Numbered from the stretch's first letter, positions 35,843-46,588 are shown. The stretch is DNA of 64,000 nucleotides from Brucella pituitosa (GCF_003049685.1 NZ_PYSY02000001.1:2339501-2403500), one strand, 5' to 3'. A program made the numbers and translations. Notes: a model not told the origin generated them from the sequence alone.

Positions 35843-37099
35843 TCAGCTCAGCCTGCGGCCATTGTTTAAGCCTCGAAACTCGACCACATTGTCATCAAGC
35901 ATCATCGGCAGCGCTGTGCGGACACAATTACGACCATTCTTCTTGGCTTCGTAAAGCGCGCCGTCGGCACGTTTGTAAACATCGGAAAAGAAGTCATCAA
36001 ACTCCATTTCTGTGACACCAAAACTCACCGCGAAGCCTACATCGCCTGAAACGCCGGGAAGTGTGATATCAGCACAGGCCAGGCGCGCCCTTTCTGCAAA
36101 CCGCCATGCCGACTGGATCGTATGGCCGGGAAGCAGAACGGCAAATTCCTCACCGCCCATACGCGCAGCGATGCCGCCCTTGGAGGCCGCCGAACGGCGC
36201 AATTCATCGGCAAAAGCCGCAATCACCCGATCACCAAGAGCATGCCCATGGGTGTCATTGATCGACTTGAAGTAATCGATATCGCAGACGATGAGCGATA
36301 GCGCCTGCCGCATACGCTTTGATTTATCAATCAAAGCTTCTGCCCTGAACTCAAACCCGCGCCTGTTGAGAAGGCTCGAAAGCTGATCGGTTTCCGAGCG
36401 CAGCGTCACATCAGAAATCAATTCGCCCATAAGGCTCAGCAAAAGCAGCAATCCCCCCGCAACCGAAAGCCCGGCACCAATTGATTGCACCAACAAGGCA
36501 TAGTCGGTTCGAACATAGTCGTCCGGATCAACACCAACGCCACCCACCAGCGAGGCCAGGACTGGTTTGAGCAGAAAATGAATGGCGCCCATTGTGAACA
36601 GACCCGCCATCAGCCCGTCAAGCGCACCCCATGACCGCCCAAACGGGCGGCTTTGCGCACGCGTGTTTGAACGCCCGCGCATTACAACCCAGACAGCAAC
36701 CATCAATGTCAGGAAATAAGGCACCTGATACAGAATTTGGCCAATCATCTCACTGCGCGCAATGTCATAAATGCCGTAGACCATTGCCAGTGATCCGATC
36801 AGAAGCACCCCGAGCGGCCACCATGGAACAGGCGACGAATACATACGCGCAAGCCCGATTACCAGAGACGCCAGCGTCATGAAATAAGCGGCAAATGCCA
36901 GCATATAGCCAAGTTTCTGGCTTGGGATCGATGGCATCAGCAGTTCTATGAGGAAGTAGAGCATCGCAAAAACGAAGCCGATAGCAAAAACTGGTGCAGC
37001 AGCATTGTCGCGTGCAAAGGCCGCGATACCGAGAAAGGTAAAAACAAACAGACCTGAAACGGTCATGTTGATCAGGAGTATGAACTCTGCTCCGTCCAT
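35843..37099 (-). CDS. Membrane-bound diguanylate cyclase (GGDEF)
   Basis: 418 residues. The first 240 hold seven to eight hydrophobic segments, a membrane sensor region I cannot name; the C-terminal GGDEF domain begins near LSSLLNRRGFEFRAEAL. The active site is GGEEF, within ARMGGEEFAVLLPGH, and DIDYFKSINDTHGHALGD binds metal and substrate, so it should make cyclic di-GMP. The position of the usual inhibitory RxxD reads SKGG, so product inhibition by that site is absent. Start at 37099 (MDGAEF) has GGAAAG upstream; 37135 is the alternative. Confidence 0.9.
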   Translation of the reverse strand: MDGAEFILLINMTVSGLFVFTFLGIAAFARDNAAAPVFAIGFVFAMLYFLIELLMPSIPSQKLGYMLAFAAYFMTLASLVIGLARMYSSPVPWWPLGVLLIGSLAMVYGIYDIARSEMIGQILYQVPYFLTLMVAVWVVMRGRSNTRAQSRPFGRSWGALDGLMAGLFTMGAIHFLLKPVLASLVGGVGVDPDDYVRTDYALLVQSIGAGLSVAGGLLLLLSLMGELISDVTLRSETDQLSSLLNRRGFEFRAEALIDKSKRMRQALSLIVCDIDYFKSINDTHGHALGDRVIAAFADELRRSAASKGGIAARMGGEEFAVLLPGHTIQSAWRFAERARLACADITLPGVSGDVGFAVSFGVTEMEFDDFFSDVYKRADGALYEAKKNGRNCVRTALPMMLDDNVVEFRGLNNGRRLS

Positions 37100-37292
37100 C
37101 CGCGCTTTCCGGCATACGCCTACGAACCATTCCAATAGGCCCGTATCCCCCGATCCGATTACCTGACAATACCCCTCATTTCAGCCAGGCTGAAGAAGCA
37201 CTTGCCAACCAGAACGCATTATACATTCAACGCATAAAAATGCAGCTAATTTAGTAAGTAAAAGTCGGATTTCAGACGCCACTCCAAGCACG

Positions 37293-37325
37293 AAAAAGCC
37301 GCCGGATTACTCCGACGGCTATTTT
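37293..37325 (-). terminator. Terminator of leuC
   Basis: Arms AGCCGcCGGA / TCCGaCGGCT (one mismatch) with a 4-base loop, followed on the minus strand by TTTTT; about 30 bases after the leuC stop. Confidence 0.75.
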
Positions 37326-37356
37326 CAAACTTACTTAAACTCTCTCAAAAGAAAGA

Positions 37357-38766
37357 TTAGTTCCAGTCGCGGATGTCCACGAAATGACCGGCGATAGCAG
37401 CGGCGGCAGCCATGGCAGGTGACACCAGATGCGTGCGTCCCTTGAAGCCCTGACGGCCTTCAAAGTTACGGTTCGAGGTCGATGCACAACGTTCACCCGG
37501 CTTCAGGCGGTCGTCGTTCATAGCAAGGCACATCGAGCAGCCCGGCTCACGCCAATCAAAACCAGCCTCGATGAAGACTTTGTCCAAACCTTCAGCTTCT
37601 GCCTGTTCCTTCACAAGACCCGAACCCGGTACGATCATTGCACTTACGCCAGCGGCAACTTTCTTGCCCTTGGCCATACGTGCAGCATCGCGCAAATCTT
37701 CGATACGGCCATTGGTGCAGGAACCGATAAAGACGCGGTCAATCGTGATATCCGTCATCTTTGTACCGGGCTTCAAACCCATATAGTCAAGCGCACGCCA
37801 CTTCGATGCACGCTTGGTTTCGTCCTTGATCTCATCAGGGTTAGGCACGATGTCGGTAACAAACACCACGTCTTCCGGTGATGAGCCCCAGGAAACAACA
37901 GGCGAAATCTTGGCCGCATCCAGTTCGACGATCTTGTCGAAATGCGCACCTTCGTCCGAATGCAGTGTCTTCCAGTAGCCAATTGCCTGCTCAAGGGTTT
38001 CACCCTTTGGTGCGCGTGGCTTGCCTGTGATGTAAGCGAAGGTCGTCTCATCAGGTGCGATCAGACCGGCGCGTGCGCCGCCTTCAATCGACATGTTGCA
38101 GACCGTCATGCGGCCTTCCATCGACAGCGAGCGAATGGCGCTGCCAGCATATTCGATCACATAGCCTGTGCCGCCAGCCGTGCCAATCTCGCCAATGATT
38201 GCAAGCGTGATGTCCTTGGCGGTGACGCCCGGAGCCAGTTCGCCATCAACACGCACCAGCATGTTCTTAGCCTTCTTCTGGATCAGCGTCTGGGTTGCCA
38301 GAACATGCTCGACTTCCGACGTGCCGATGCCATGTGCCAGCGAACCAAAGGCACCGTGGGTCGATGTGTGGCTGTCGCCACAAACAATCGTCATCCCCGG
38401 CAGCGTAAAGCCCTGTTCCGGACCAACGATGTGCACCACGCCCTGACGACGATCGCGCTCGGAATAATATTCAACGCCGAAATCAGCGGCATTTTTGGCC
38501 AGAGCTTCGACCTGAATGCGGCTTTCCTCGTTCTTGATACCGTTGATACGGTCCGGTGAGGTCGGCACATTGTGGTCAACAACTGCCAGTGTTCTCTCAG
38601 GATGGCGCACCTTGCGGCCCGTCATGCGCAGACCTTCAAAAGCCTGCGGGCTCGTCACTTCGTGCACAAGATGGCGATCAATATAAAGGAGGCAGGTACC
38701 ATCGTCCTGCTGATCCACTACATGGTCGTCCCAGATCTTGTCATAAAGTGTACGCGGCGCGCTCAT
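37357..38766 (-). CDS. leuC: 3-isopropylmalate dehydratase large subunit
   Basis: Aconitase-fold enzyme of leucine synthesis that isomerises 2- to 3-isopropylmalate with LeuD. 469 residues, standard. 4Fe-4S ligands are in GSCTNGR and [23 protein letters not shown] and [19 protein letters not shown] are typical LeuC parts. leuD is not adjacent here. Monocistronic, with terminator at 37293-37325. Confidence 0.97.
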   Translation of the reverse strand: MSAPRTLYDKIWDDHVVDQQDDGTCLLYIDRHLVHEVTSPQAFEGLRMTGRKVRHPERTLAVVDHNVPTSPDRINGIKNEESRIQVEALAKNAADFGVEYYSERDRRQGVVHIVGPEQGFTLPGMTIVCGDSHTSTHGAFGSLAHGIGTSEVEHVLATQTLIQKKAKNMLVRVDGELAPGVTAKDITLAIIGEIGTAGGTGYVIEYAGSAIRSLSMEGRMTVCNMSIEGGARAGLIAPDETTFAYITGKPRAPKGETLEQAIGYWKTLHSDEGAHFDKIVELDAAKISPVVSWGSSPEDVVFVTDIVPNPDEIKDETKRASKWRALDYMGLKPGTKMTDITIDRVFIGSCTNGRIEDLRDAARMAKGKKVAAGVSAMIVPGSGLVKEQAEAEGLDKVFIEAGFDWREPGCSMCLAMNDDRLKPGERCASTSNRNFEGRQGFKGRTHLVSPAMAAAAAIAGHFVDIRDWN

Positions 38767-38928
38767 TGCGAGAGTTCCTTTGAATAGTTCTTAATTTGAG
38801 CTGTCATATGCACCCGCCTTGGCGTTTCGTCAAGAAACACAAACCGCAACAGGGTGTCGCAGTAACAATCTTGCGTAATTAAGGCAGATTTATGCAATAT
38901 GTTACGCGTCCTTTTGGCTTTTGCAAAT

Positions 38929-38957
38929 AAAAAAGGCGGTCCGAGGACCGCCTTTTT
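38929..38957 (-). terminator. Terminator of rplS
   Basis: Perfect arms GGCGGTCC / GGACCGCC with a 2-base gap, framed by A and T runs; 20 bases beyond the rplS stop. Confidence 0.85.
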
Positions 38958-38977
38958 CAGATTCTTGCTAAACTGGC

Positions 38978-39415
38978 TTATTCAGCAGCAGTCTTTGCAG
39001 CTTCTGCCTTAGCAGCAGCGGCCTTGTCGGCTTCGCGCTCTGCCTTGGTGCGGTTGTCTTTCTTCTCAGCAATACGTGCAGCCTTACCGGTAAGACCACG
39101 AAGGTAGTAAAGCTTCGCGCGACGGACTTTACCGCTGCGGACGAGCTCAACGCCTTCTACGATTGGCGAGTAAACTGGGAATACGCGTTCTACGCCTTCG
39201 CCGTAAGAAATCTTACGAACGGTGAAGTTTTCGTTGATGCCAGCGCCGGAACGGGCAATGCAAACGCCTTCATAGGCCTGCACGCGGGTACGGGTACCTT
39301 CAGTAACACGAACCTGAACGCGAACTGTGTCGCCTGGCTTGAAATCTGGAAGTGTGCGCTTTTCAGCGATCTTTGCTGCCTGTTCGGCTTCGAGCTGACG
39401 AATGATATCGGTCAT
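38978..39415 (-). CDS. rplS: 50S ribosomal protein L19
   Basis: Protein at the 30S-50S interface, 145 residues. The L19 core is complete: [57 protein letters not shown] and [19 protein letters not shown] Lys/Ala/Glu-rich tail of about 30 residues follows, as in other alphaproteobacteria. It lies 234 bases after the rimM-trmD-DUF4260 group, so it may have its own promoter in that gap, in which I see no other feature. Confidence 0.98.
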   Translation of the reverse strand: MTDIIRQLEAEQAAKIAEKRTLPDFKPGDTVRVQVRVTEGTRTRVQAYEGVCIARSGAGINENFTVRKISYGEGVERVFPVYSPIVEGVELVRSGKVRRAKLYYLRGLTGKAARIAEKKDNRTKAEREADKAAAAKAEAAKTAAE

Positions 39416-39649
39416 CGTCTGATTCCTTCTGAATTCTTCTCAAACAGCCAGAGCGCTCTGCACTTGCCGCCAAGCAACCTTGGCCTTGCGGTTATGCCCG
39501 AAAATCAGGCAGGAGCGGTACACCATTTATTGGTTTACGGACGTCTCGGGCTTTGCCCGAACCGGATATTACGATGTCGGGTTTCCCCGAACTGGCGCGG
39601 CAATACACCATTGCCGCAAATGAATCAATATCGGGGAACGAAATAACGA

Positions 39650-40000
39650 TCAGCTGCCAATGCGCCCGAGATGGGTATCTTTGAAGCCGGTCCCGTATTT
39701 GAGGCCGAACCCAAGCGCACGATCCACGCCGATATGCACCGCCCATATAAGTGCAATCGCAAAGCAGAGCGGCCAGCTCATCGCCCAACCCAGCACAGAC
39801 AGCAACACAACCCCGATCCAGCTATGCGCGATATTATAGACGACCGCACCCGTACGCGGTCCTTTCATATAGGCAAAGAAAGACAGGTCAGGTGCGAGAA
39901 TCAGGGCTGCAAAAAGCCACCAGCTCACGCCGCTTATCCAGTAAGCACCAAGCGCCAACAATGCTAAGGAAAGACTTTCGAGCCGCTGGATCAGGTTCAT
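39650..40000 (-). CDS. DUF4260 membrane protein
   Basis: Small integral membrane protein of 116 residues with four hydrophobic segments. [30 protein letters not shown] and [11 protein letters not shown] and [14 protein letters not shown] match the DUF4260 family as I know it; function unknown. Its start overlaps the trmD stop (ATGA), so it is translated with trmD. The gene is a guest between trmD and rplS. Confidence 0.88.
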   Translation of the reverse strand: MNLIQRLESLSLALLALGAYWISGVSWWLFAALILAPDLSFFAYMKGPRTGAVVYNIAHSWIGVVLLSVLGWAMSWPLCFAIALIWAVHIGVDRALGFGLKYGTGFKDTHLGRIGS

Positions 40001-40725
40001 TTGCGTTTTGCCTCTCGATAGGCTTCCCAAAGATCAGGACGCCGTTCCTTTGTGATACGCTCGGCCTCTGCATGCCGCCATTTATCAATCGCGCCATGAT
40101 TACCGGATGTCAGGATTTCAGGAATGGAACGCCCTTCCCAAACCTGCGGACGCGTATAATGCGGATGTTCCAGAAGCCCGGTCTCGAAGCTTTCTGTTTC
40201 ACCCGATTCCCGATTGCCCATGACCCCCGGAAGCAGCCTTACGATAGCATCGAGCAACACGATTGCCGCCGTCTCGCCACCCGACAGGATATAATCACCA
40301 ATCGAGATCTCTTCGAGCTCACGCCCCTCGATCACACGTTCGTCCACGCCCTCGAAACGACCGCAAAGAATGATGGCACCCGGACCTTCCGCCAGTTCGC
40401 GCACGCGCTTTTGCGTCAGTGGCGCACCACGCGGGCTCATCAGCAACATGGGACGATCATCACCAACCGAATCGAGCGCCCGCGCCACCACATCCGGCTT
40501 CATCACCATGCCTGCCCCACCACCCGAAGGCGTGTCGTCAACCATGCGGTGCTTGCCCTCCGCAAAATCACGGATCTGCACCGTATCAAGCGACCATGTG
40601 CCTTCGGCAAGCGCCTTGCCAGCCAGAGAAACACCCAAAGGTCCGGGGAACATTTCAGGATAAAGGGTCAGCACGGAAGCATGAAAAGTCTGCTCGGCAT
40701 TATCCGTATCAGGCAGGTCGATCAT
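39997..40725 (-). CDS. trmD: tRNA (guanine-N1)-methyltransferase
   Basis: Makes m1G37 in tRNA. 242 residues of the SPOUT trefoil-knot class. [13 protein letters not shown] and the knot segment [16 protein letters not shown] are diagnostic, and the dimer-site DDTPSGG Asp is present. Overlaps rimM by four bases upstream and the DUF4260 gene downstream. Confidence 0.97.
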   Translation of the reverse strand: MIDLPDTDNAEQTFHASVLTLYPEMFPGPLGVSLAGKALAEGTWSLDTVQIRDFAEGKHRMVDDTPSGGGAGMVMKPDVVARALDSVGDDRPMLLMSPRGAPLTQKRVRELAEGPGAIILCGRFEGVDERVIEGRELEEISIGDYILSGGETAAIVLLDAIVRLLPGVMGNRESGETESFETGLLEHPHYTRPQVWEGRSIPEILTSGNHGAIDKWRHAEAERITKERRPDLWEAYREAKRK

Positions 40726-41309
40726 GACTTCTTCGGCCGCTTCTTTTCGTTTGGGGACTCTTCGTCGTCGCGAAGCGGATTGTCATCTTCGTCTGCGATC
40801 AATCCCGCCGCATACGGATCGACACGTATGGTGCCTTTCTCAAAATCGATCTCCGGCACCGCTGCTTCGGTAAAAGGGATCAGCATTGGGCGCTTGCCCT
40901 TGAGGCTGAGTTCAATCAGATCACCACCGCCAAAGTCAAAAAGGGCGCTGACAACACCATAAGATTTGCCATCTGCATCAAGTGCTTCAAGACCAATCAG
41001 ATCGGTCTGAAAAAACTCGTCTTCATCAAGCTCGTCATCGGGCAATTGCGAACGGTCGATAAAAAGCTCCGTTCCGTTCAGCGCTTCGGCTGCATTGCGA
41101 TCATTGACACCTTTGAAGCGCACGACGACAACCGTCTTGGCCGAACGTGCCTCCAACACCTCATAGGCCTTGCCTTGTCCGTCATAAAGCAGGCCATAAT
41201 CGGCAATGGCCAGAGGATCGTCGGTAAATGTCTTGACCCGGACTTCGCCGCGTATGCCATGGGCGGCTCCGATAACGGCAAGCTGGATCGGGTTCTCTGG
41301 GCGCGACAT
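40722..41309 (-). CDS. rimM: 16S rRNA processing protein RimM
   Basis: 30S assembly factor binding S19, 195 residues. N-terminal beta-barrel with [22 protein letters not shown], then a PRC-barrel with DLIGLEALD and the final [11 protein letters not shown] with an acidic/basic tail. Start [14 protein letters not shown] at 41309. First gene of the rimM-trmD-DUF4260 unit; rpsP, often upstream in other bacteria, is not here, the neighbour being divergent xerC. Confidence 0.96.
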   Translation of the reverse strand: MSRPENPIQLAVIGAAHGIRGEVRVKTFTDDPLAIADYGLLYDGQGKAYEVLEARSAKTVVVVRFKGVNDRNAAEALNGTELFIDRSQLPDDELDEDEFFQTDLIGLEALDADGKSYGVVSALFDFGGGDLIELSLKGKRPMLIPFTEAAVPEIDFEKGTIRVDPYAAGLIADEDDNPLRDDEESPNEKKRPKKS

Positions 41310-41458
41310 GAAAATTTCCATAATTTAAGGGCTGTTTTTAAATCGCTTACTCAATTTCCCGCAGAAACGCCAAGAAAAACGAAAAGTGGGGCATTTACCG
41401 CCCGGCAACCTATCGCTGGCAGACTATAATCAACACAATGCGAGAGCGAATCCCGAAG

Positions 41459-42406
41459 ATGGCGACACAGAGCGAAATCCTGATCCCTGCCCGTGCCGAT
41501 CTTGCGGCCGCGCGCGAGGAATGGCTGAAAACGCTGAAAGATATGCGTCGTCTTTCTGAAAACACGCTTGAAGCCTATGAGCGCGACACGCGCCAGTTTC
41601 TGCATTTCCTCACCCATCATCTGGGCGAGCCGCCCTCGATCAAGGATGTCGGCAATCTGCGTGTCGCCGATCTGCGTTCATTTCTTGCCAATCGACGCAA
41701 TGGGGGTGTTGGTGCCCGCACACTGGGCCGTGGTCTTGCCGGTGTACGCTCGCTGCTGCGGCATCTGGAAAAGCGTGGTCTGGTTAATGCAGCCGGTGCA
41801 AGCGCCATACGCGCACCCCGCCAACCAAAATCTCTGCCAAAACCACTAACCGCCGAAGATGCGCGTCGGGTTGTTGCAGCCGATGGACAGATGGCTGAGG
41901 AACCGTGGATTGCTGCGCGCAATGCTGCTGTCCTGACACTTCTCTACGGATGCGGCCTGCGCATTTCGGAGGCGCTTGGCCTTGCCGGTGATGCGCTCAA
42001 TGACGCGTCCGCCCTCTCGATTTCGATCACCGGTAAGGGCGGCAAGGCGCGCATGGTGCCACTGCTTCCGGCAGTGCACCGTGCTGTCGCACAATATCGT
42101 TCGCTTTGTCCGTTTGACCTTTCCGCCGACAAGCCGCTGTTCCGCGGCGCGAAAGGTGGCATTCTTCACTCAGCAATCATCCAGCGCGAAATGCAGAAGC
42201 TCCGCGCGGGTCTCGGTCTGCCCGATACTGCAACTCCACATGCGCTGCGCCACTCCTTTGCGACACATCTTTTGGGTCGCGGTGGCGATCTCAGGACCAT
42301 TCAGGAATTGCTCGGTCATGCGAGCCTGTCGACAACGCAGGTCTATACCGGCGTCGATACGGCGCGACTTCTCGATGTTTATGACAAGGCACATCCGCGC
42401 GCCTGA
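41459..42406 (+). CDS. xerC: Tyrosine recombinase XerC
   Basis: Chromosome-dimer resolution recombinase acting at dif with XerD and FtsK. 315 residues. N-terminal SAM-like core-binding domain (LSENTLEAYERDTRQFLHFL), then the catalytic domain with Arg in GLRISEAL, H261-x-x-R264 in HALRHSFATHLL, His in GHASLSTTQ and nucleophile Tyr296 in TQVYTGV: all are present. Start at 41459 gives the family length; an ATG at 41438 is in frame and possible. FtsK, its partner, is in the same window. Confidence 0.93.
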   Translation: MATQSEILIPARADLAAAREEWLKTLKDMRRLSENTLEAYERDTRQFLHFLTHHLGEPPSIKDVGNLRVADLRSFLANRRNGGVGARTLGRGLAGVRSLLRHLEKRGLVNAAGASAIRAPRQPKSLPKPLTAEDARRVVAADGQMAEEPWIAARNAAVLTLLYGCGLRISEALGLAGDALNDASALSISITGKGGKARMVPLLPAVHRAVAQYRSLCPFDLSADKPLFRGAKGGILHSAIIQREMQKLRAGLGLPDTATPHALRHSFATHLLGRGGDLRTIQELLGHASLSTTQVYTGVDTARLLDVYDKAHPRA

Positions 42407-42449
42407 GAATTGCCATTCCATATCGCGCCCGACCACCTATATTCTCTTT

Positions 42450-43457
42450 ATGAAAAAACTGTTTCTCCTGTTTGCCTGCGCGCTTTTTGCAAGCTCAATC
42501 CATGTTCGTGCCGAGGAAACTTCCGCGACCTGCACCACACGCGGCGTCAATCTGCTCGACGGATTGGACAAGAAAGATCCCAAACTCTGGGAGGAGCTGC
42601 GGGAAGACACAGAGAATATTCCCAACCACAAAGGCATTATCTGGAAGATAGAGAAGGATGGACTGCCCCCCTCCTATCTCTTCGGCACCATTCATCTCAG
42701 CGACCCGCGTGTAATGAAATTGCCCGACGCTGCCGCAAAGGCCTATGCGTCTGCCGACACCATTGTGATCGAAGCCACCGACGTTCTCGATCAGAAAGCG
42801 CTTCTGCGCCTCAAGCTCGAACAGCCGGAGCTGATGCTTTTTACCGACGGCTCGACGCTGCAATCGCATATGCCACCCGACCGCGTGGTCGAAATCACCA
42901 GGAAGCTCGAGGAGCGCGGCATTGTTCTTGGCGCTGTCGCCAAAATGAAGCCCTGGATCGTCAGCAGCCTGCTGGCACTTCCCAAATGCGAACGGGAGCG
43001 CAAGCTGCGCGGCGAAGCTTTTCTCGATGGTCAGCTCGCGGGTGATGCCGAGGAAGAAGGACGCTCCGTTGAAGGGCTGGAGACAGCAGCCGAACAGCTG
43101 GGCGCCATGAACAAGCTTCCGCTTGATTTTCATATGCGCAATCTGATTGCCACGGCCGACTTTGGTGACGCAATCGAAGACACCACAGAGACAATGATCG
43201 CTCTTTATCTTCAGGGCGAAACCGGAATGATCATGCCAGCTCTGCGCAAAATCGTACCCGGTGATCTGACCGATGAGGATTACGACCTTTTCCAGAAAGT
43301 CATGCTCACCGACCGCAACCACATCATGGCGGAACGCGCAACGCCGCTTTTGGAAAAAGGCGGCGTCTTTGTCGCTGTCGGTGCCCTTCATCTGCCCGGC
43401 AAAGAAGGGCTTGTCGAATTGTTGCGCGATAAAGGCTATCGCGTCACGGCGATGTAA
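42450..43457 (+). CDS. TraB/GumN-family secreted protein
   Basis: 335 residues with a clear signal peptide (MKKLFLLFACALFASSIHVRA). The TraB/GumN domain shows its two signature strings, LFGTIHLSDPRV and VAVGALHLPGKEGLVELL, plus IVIEATDV. These motifs resemble metalloprotease-like sites of the TIKI/TraB clan, but the reaction in bacteria is unproven. No gene of plasmid transfer is nearby. The small proline-rich gene follows 66 bases downstream. Confidence 0.88.
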   Translation: MKKLFLLFACALFASSIHVRAEETSATCTTRGVNLLDGLDKKDPKLWEELREDTENIPNHKGIIWKIEKDGLPPSYLFGTIHLSDPRVMKLPDAAAKAYASADTIVIEATDVLDQKALLRLKLEQPELMLFTDGSTLQSHMPPDRVVEITRKLEERGIVLGAVAKMKPWIVSSLLALPKCERERKLRGEAFLDGQLAGDAEEEGRSVEGLETAAEQLGAMNKLPLDFHMRNLIATADFGDAIEDTTETMIALYLQGETGMIMPALRKIVPGDLTDEDYDLFQKVMLTDRNHIMAERATPLLEKGGVFVAVGALHLPGKEGLVELLRDKGYRVTAM

Positions 43458-43523
43458 CACGGAACAATCGCTGCTTGCTCGCGTTAAACTTTCCAATGGT
43501 TGCAACCAACTGGAGGAGAGCTA

Positions 43524-43796
43524 ATGGTTGACCCACTCGATCCACGCAACGACCCGTTGAATAACCCGCGTCATGCCGATCCGATGGCAGACCCGGTTGG
43601 TAGACCGCCACAACCGAAAGGTAGCAGCGGCCTTATGCTCGCTATCATCCTGATCGCCGCAATTCTGATCCTTGGTTATTTCTTTTACCTCAGTGGCAGC
43701 AGCACTGACACGACGGCACCGCCGCCGCCCACGACACAGGGCGAAACAACAATGCCTCCGGCAGCACCGCCTGCTACGCCTCCGGCACAGAACTAA
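43524..43796 (+). CDS. Small proline-rich single-pass membrane protein
   Basis: 90 residues. Order: hydrophilic DPLDPRNDPLNNPRHADPMADP head rich in D-P pairs, one transmembrane helix (LMLAIILIAAILILGYFFYL), then a Pro/Thr-rich tail ending PPAQN. A strong GGAGGAGAG precedes the ATG at 43524. Unknown function; similar small proteins occur in Brucella and relatives. Possibly co-transcribed with the TraB/GumN gene, and followed by a bidirectional terminator. Confidence 0.75.
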   Translation: MVDPLDPRNDPLNNPRHADPMADPVGRPPQPKGSSGLMLAIILIAAILILGYFFYLSGSSTDTTAPPPPTTQGETTMPPAAPPATPPAQN

Positions 43797-43804
43797 CCAT
43801 ACGA

Positions 43805-43828
43805 AAAGGCCCGCTTTCGCGGGCCTTT
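43805..43828. terminator. Bidirectional terminator between small membrane protein and lpdA
   Basis: Arms AAAGGCCCGC / GCGGGCCTTT with loop tttc, 10 bases after the plus-strand stop and 25 bases after lpdA's. Confidence 0.85.
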
Positions 43829-43852
43829 CTGCTTACCGAACTAAACCAGTGA

Positions 43853-45259
43853 TTACATGTGAATCGGCTTGGCGAAGGTTGCCAAGGCAGATTCACGAAC
43901 AGCTTCCGACATGGTTGGGTGTGCGTGACAGGTGCGTGCCAGATCTTCGGACGAGCCGCCGAATTCCATCAGAACAGCCAGTTCGTGGATCATTTCACCA
44001 GCGTTATAGCCAAGGATATGTGCGCCCAAAACGCGATCCGTCGCCTTATCGGCAAGAATCTTCACAAAGCCATCGGTGTGCAGCATGGCGCGTGCGCGAC
44101 CGTTTGCCGTGAACGGGAACTTGCCAATCTTGTATTCGATGCCAGCGGCTTTCAGCTCTTCTTCTGTCTTGCCGACAGAAGCCACTTCCGGCTGCGTGTA
44201 AACAACGCTCGGAATGACGTCGAAGTTTACGTGTCCTGCCTGACCGGCGATAATTTCGGCAACGGCAATGCCTTCATCTTCAGCCTTATGTGCCAGCATA
44301 GGGCCCTGAACCACGTCGCCGATAGCATAGATGCCTTCGACATTGGTGCGCCAATGACCATCAATTGCAACGCGACCGCGATCATCGAGATTGACGCCAG
44401 CTTCCGCAAGGCCCAGACCATCCGTGTAAGGACGACGGCCCGTGGAAATCAGAACCGCATCGGCATCAATGGTTTCAGCATCGCCACCCTTGACTGGCTC
44501 AAAAGTCACTTTCGCGCCCTTACCAGCCTTTTCAACGCCGGTCACTCTTGCACCGAGTTTGAAGACAATGCCCTGCTTTTCAAGAAGACGCTGGAACTGC
44601 TTGGAGACTTCGCCGTCCATCGCGCCAAGTACCTTGTCGAGATATTCGACAACGGTGACTTTCGCGCCGAGACGTGCCCAGACGGAACCAAGTTCCAGAC
44701 CGATCACACCACCGCCGACAACAACCAGATGACCCGGAACCTTGTCGAGAGCGATCGCACCGGTCGAGGACAGGATGACCTTCTCGTCAATATCGACCTT
44801 GACGCCCGGAATGCCTGCAACGTCCGAACCGGTTGCAATGATGATGTTCTTGGCTTCGATTTCCTGAACGCTGCCATCTTCAGCAGTCACCGAAACCTTG
44901 CCCTTCGCAACGATCTTGCCAGTGCCGATGTAAGGCGTGATCTTGTTCTTCTTGAACAGGAACTCAACGCCGGACGTATTCGACTTCACGGTCGCGTCCT
45001 TGTGGGCCATCATCTTTTCAAGATTAAGCTTCGGCTTGCTGATTTCGACGCCGAGCGTATCGAAAGAATGACCGGCTTCAGCAAACACTTCGGATGCGTG
45101 CAGCAGCGCCTTTGAAGGAATGCAGCCAACATTGAGACAAGTGCCGCCAAAGGTCTTGCGCTTTTCCACGACAGCCACAGAAAGGCCGAGCTGTGCGGCC
45201 TTGATTGCGGCAACATAACCGCCAGGGCCGGTACCGATGACAACCACATCGTAAGACAT
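43853..45259 (-). CDS. lpdA: Dihydrolipoamide dehydrogenase (E3)
   Basis: Re-oxidises dihydrolipoyl groups of 2-oxoacid dehydrogenases, 468 residues. FAD motif [12 protein letters not shown], redox disulfide [12 protein letters not shown] (C41, C46), NAD motif [12 protein letters not shown] and the C-terminal AHPTMSEAV with the His-Glu pair. It lies in the same block as sucA and sucB but after three unrelated genes, so it may be transcribed on its own. Confidence 0.97.
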   Translation of the reverse strand: MSYDVVVIGTGPGGYVAAIKAAQLGLSVAVVEKRKTFGGTCLNVGCIPSKALLHASEVFAEAGHSFDTLGVEISKPKLNLEKMMAHKDATVKSNTSGVEFLFKKNKITPYIGTGKIVAKGKVSVTAEDGSVQEIEAKNIIIATGSDVAGIPGVKVDIDEKVILSSTGAIALDKVPGHLVVVGGGVIGLELGSVWARLGAKVTVVEYLDKVLGAMDGEVSKQFQRLLEKQGIVFKLGARVTGVEKAGKGAKVTFEPVKGGDAETIDADAVLISTGRRPYTDGLGLAEAGVNLDDRGRVAIDGHWRTNVEGIYAIGDVVQGPMLAHKAEDEGIAVAEIIAGQAGHVNFDVIPSVVYTQPEVASVGKTEEELKAAGIEYKIGKFPFTANGRARAMLHTDGFVKILADKATDRVLGAHILGYNAGEMIHELAVLMEFGGSSEDLARTCHAHPTMSEAVRESALATFAKPIHM

Positions 45260-45335
45260 TGAACTTTCCTTCTTCAGTCTGATCTTGGACGGGCCGTTTC
45301 ACGACCCTTAAACATTGATACGACCGGAAATCCGA

Positions 45336-45869
45336 TCATTCTTCTTCAGGCGTGCACGACTTGAAACGGAAGCTTTCAAATTCAAGCGGCTTTTCAGGCT
45401 TCGCGGCACCAAAATCATATCCGTCCAGCGCCGTTGCCAGATCGGGAAACAGAATGGCCTGTGCTGCAGGTTCATCGGCCTTTGGCAGCACATCCGCCTC
45501 TGCACCTTCCTTCAGCGCGTAGACAACACTCTGCCAGATGCTGCAATCATCGAGGTCCTCCGGATCGGTGCCGCCATTCTTGCAGTTATAGGTAATGAGT
45601 GCATAGGGGCGTGCAACCCCCTCTTCGGGCCAAATGACGAGGCCAGAGAGTTTGAACTCTGGCTTATCATCGGCAGTGATGGTGAATTCGTTGGTTGGTG
45701 CCGGGCTCATCTTCAGCGCGTTGGACTGCGCGGCATGGAAGGTCAGTGTGTAGGCATCACCCTGATCACGATAGACGGCACGGTTCTGCGTGCAAGCGGC
45801 CTGAACGGCGCTCGAGAAAACCGTCACGGCCAGTGCTGATGCAGCCACCACCTTGAAGAGCTTTTTCAT
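45336..45869 (-). CDS. Periplasmic protein of unknown function
   Basis: 177 residues starting at MKKLFKVVAASALAVTVFSS, a good signal peptide cleaved near VQAA. The mature part has four Cys (ACTQ, YNCKNG, DDCSIW, KSCTPEE), consistent with two disulfides outside the cytoplasm. No family recognised. Located between lpdA and a LysE transporter; the ATG at 45878 would add three residues. Confidence 0.75.
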   Translation of the reverse strand: MKKLFKVVAASALAVTVFSSAVQAACTQNRAVYRDQGDAYTLTFHAAQSNALKMSPAPTNEFTITADDKPEFKLSGLVIWPEEGVARPYALITYNCKNGGTDPEDLDDCSIWQSVVYALKEGAEADVLPKADEPAAQAILFPDLATALDGYDFGAAKPEKPLEFESFRFKSCTPEEE

Positions 45870-45908
45870 GTCATGCATCTGTCGGTTCTCCTCAACTATC
45901 CGGCAGTT

Positions 45909-46550
45909 TTAATGCGCCTTTTCAGCAGCAAGTTTCAGACCAAGTGCGATGAAAACCACGCCACTTGTTCTGTCGATCCATTTTGAAGCACGCGAGAAAA
46001 CTGCGCGCATCTTTGGAGTCGTCATGAAAAGGCTGACACCGATAAACCATGAAATCAATGCTGTGGCCATCACAACACCGTAGCCGAGCTTCACTTCGGT
46101 CGGTGTATGAAGGCTGACAACAGTCGAGAAGATCGACAGGAAGAAGAACACAGCCTTCGGATTAAGCGCATTGGCGGCAAAGCCCAGGCTGAAAGCCTTG
46201 AGCGCACTTTGCCTGGCGCGCGGTTCCTGCACGCTCATGTCGATATCGATCTTCGTCGTGCCAGCACGCAGCGCCTTAATGCCGATATAGATCAGATAGG
46301 CTACGCCACACCATTTCACGATATTGAAAAGATAGATCGACTGAGAAATGATCAGTCCCAGACCAAGCACCGTATAGGTGACATGCATCATGAAGGCTGC
46401 ACCAATGCCGAAGCTGGTGATGATCGCCTCGCGGCGCCCCTGCATCAGCGACTGACGGATGACCATGGCGAGATCAGCACCCGGGGAGACGATGGCAAAG
46501 ACGAAAATAGCCATCAGAGATGCAAGTTCAAACAGATAGGGATGCATCAC
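45909..46550 (-). CDS. LysE/RhtB-family translocator
   Basis: Amino-acid-type exporter of 213 residues with six hydrophobic segments. The family signature FAIVSPGADLAMVIRQSLMQGRR lies in the first third, and IGIKALRA follows. RhtB relatives export homoserine, threonine or similar; substrate unknown. Start at 46550 or at the following Met 46547. Confidence 0.9.
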   Translation of the reverse strand: MMHPYLFELASLMAIFVFAIVSPGADLAMVIRQSLMQGRREAIITSFGIGAAFMMHVTYTVLGLGLIISQSIYLFNIVKWCGVAYLIYIGIKALRAGTTKIDIDMSVQEPRARQSALKAFSLGFAANALNPKAVFFFLSIFSTVVSLHTPTEVKLGYGVVMATALISWFIGVSLFMTTPKMRAVFSRASKWIDRTSGVVFIALGLKLAAEKAH

Positions 46551-46588
46551 TTATCCTTCGCCCCGCATCGACAAGATGCAGGCAACCG

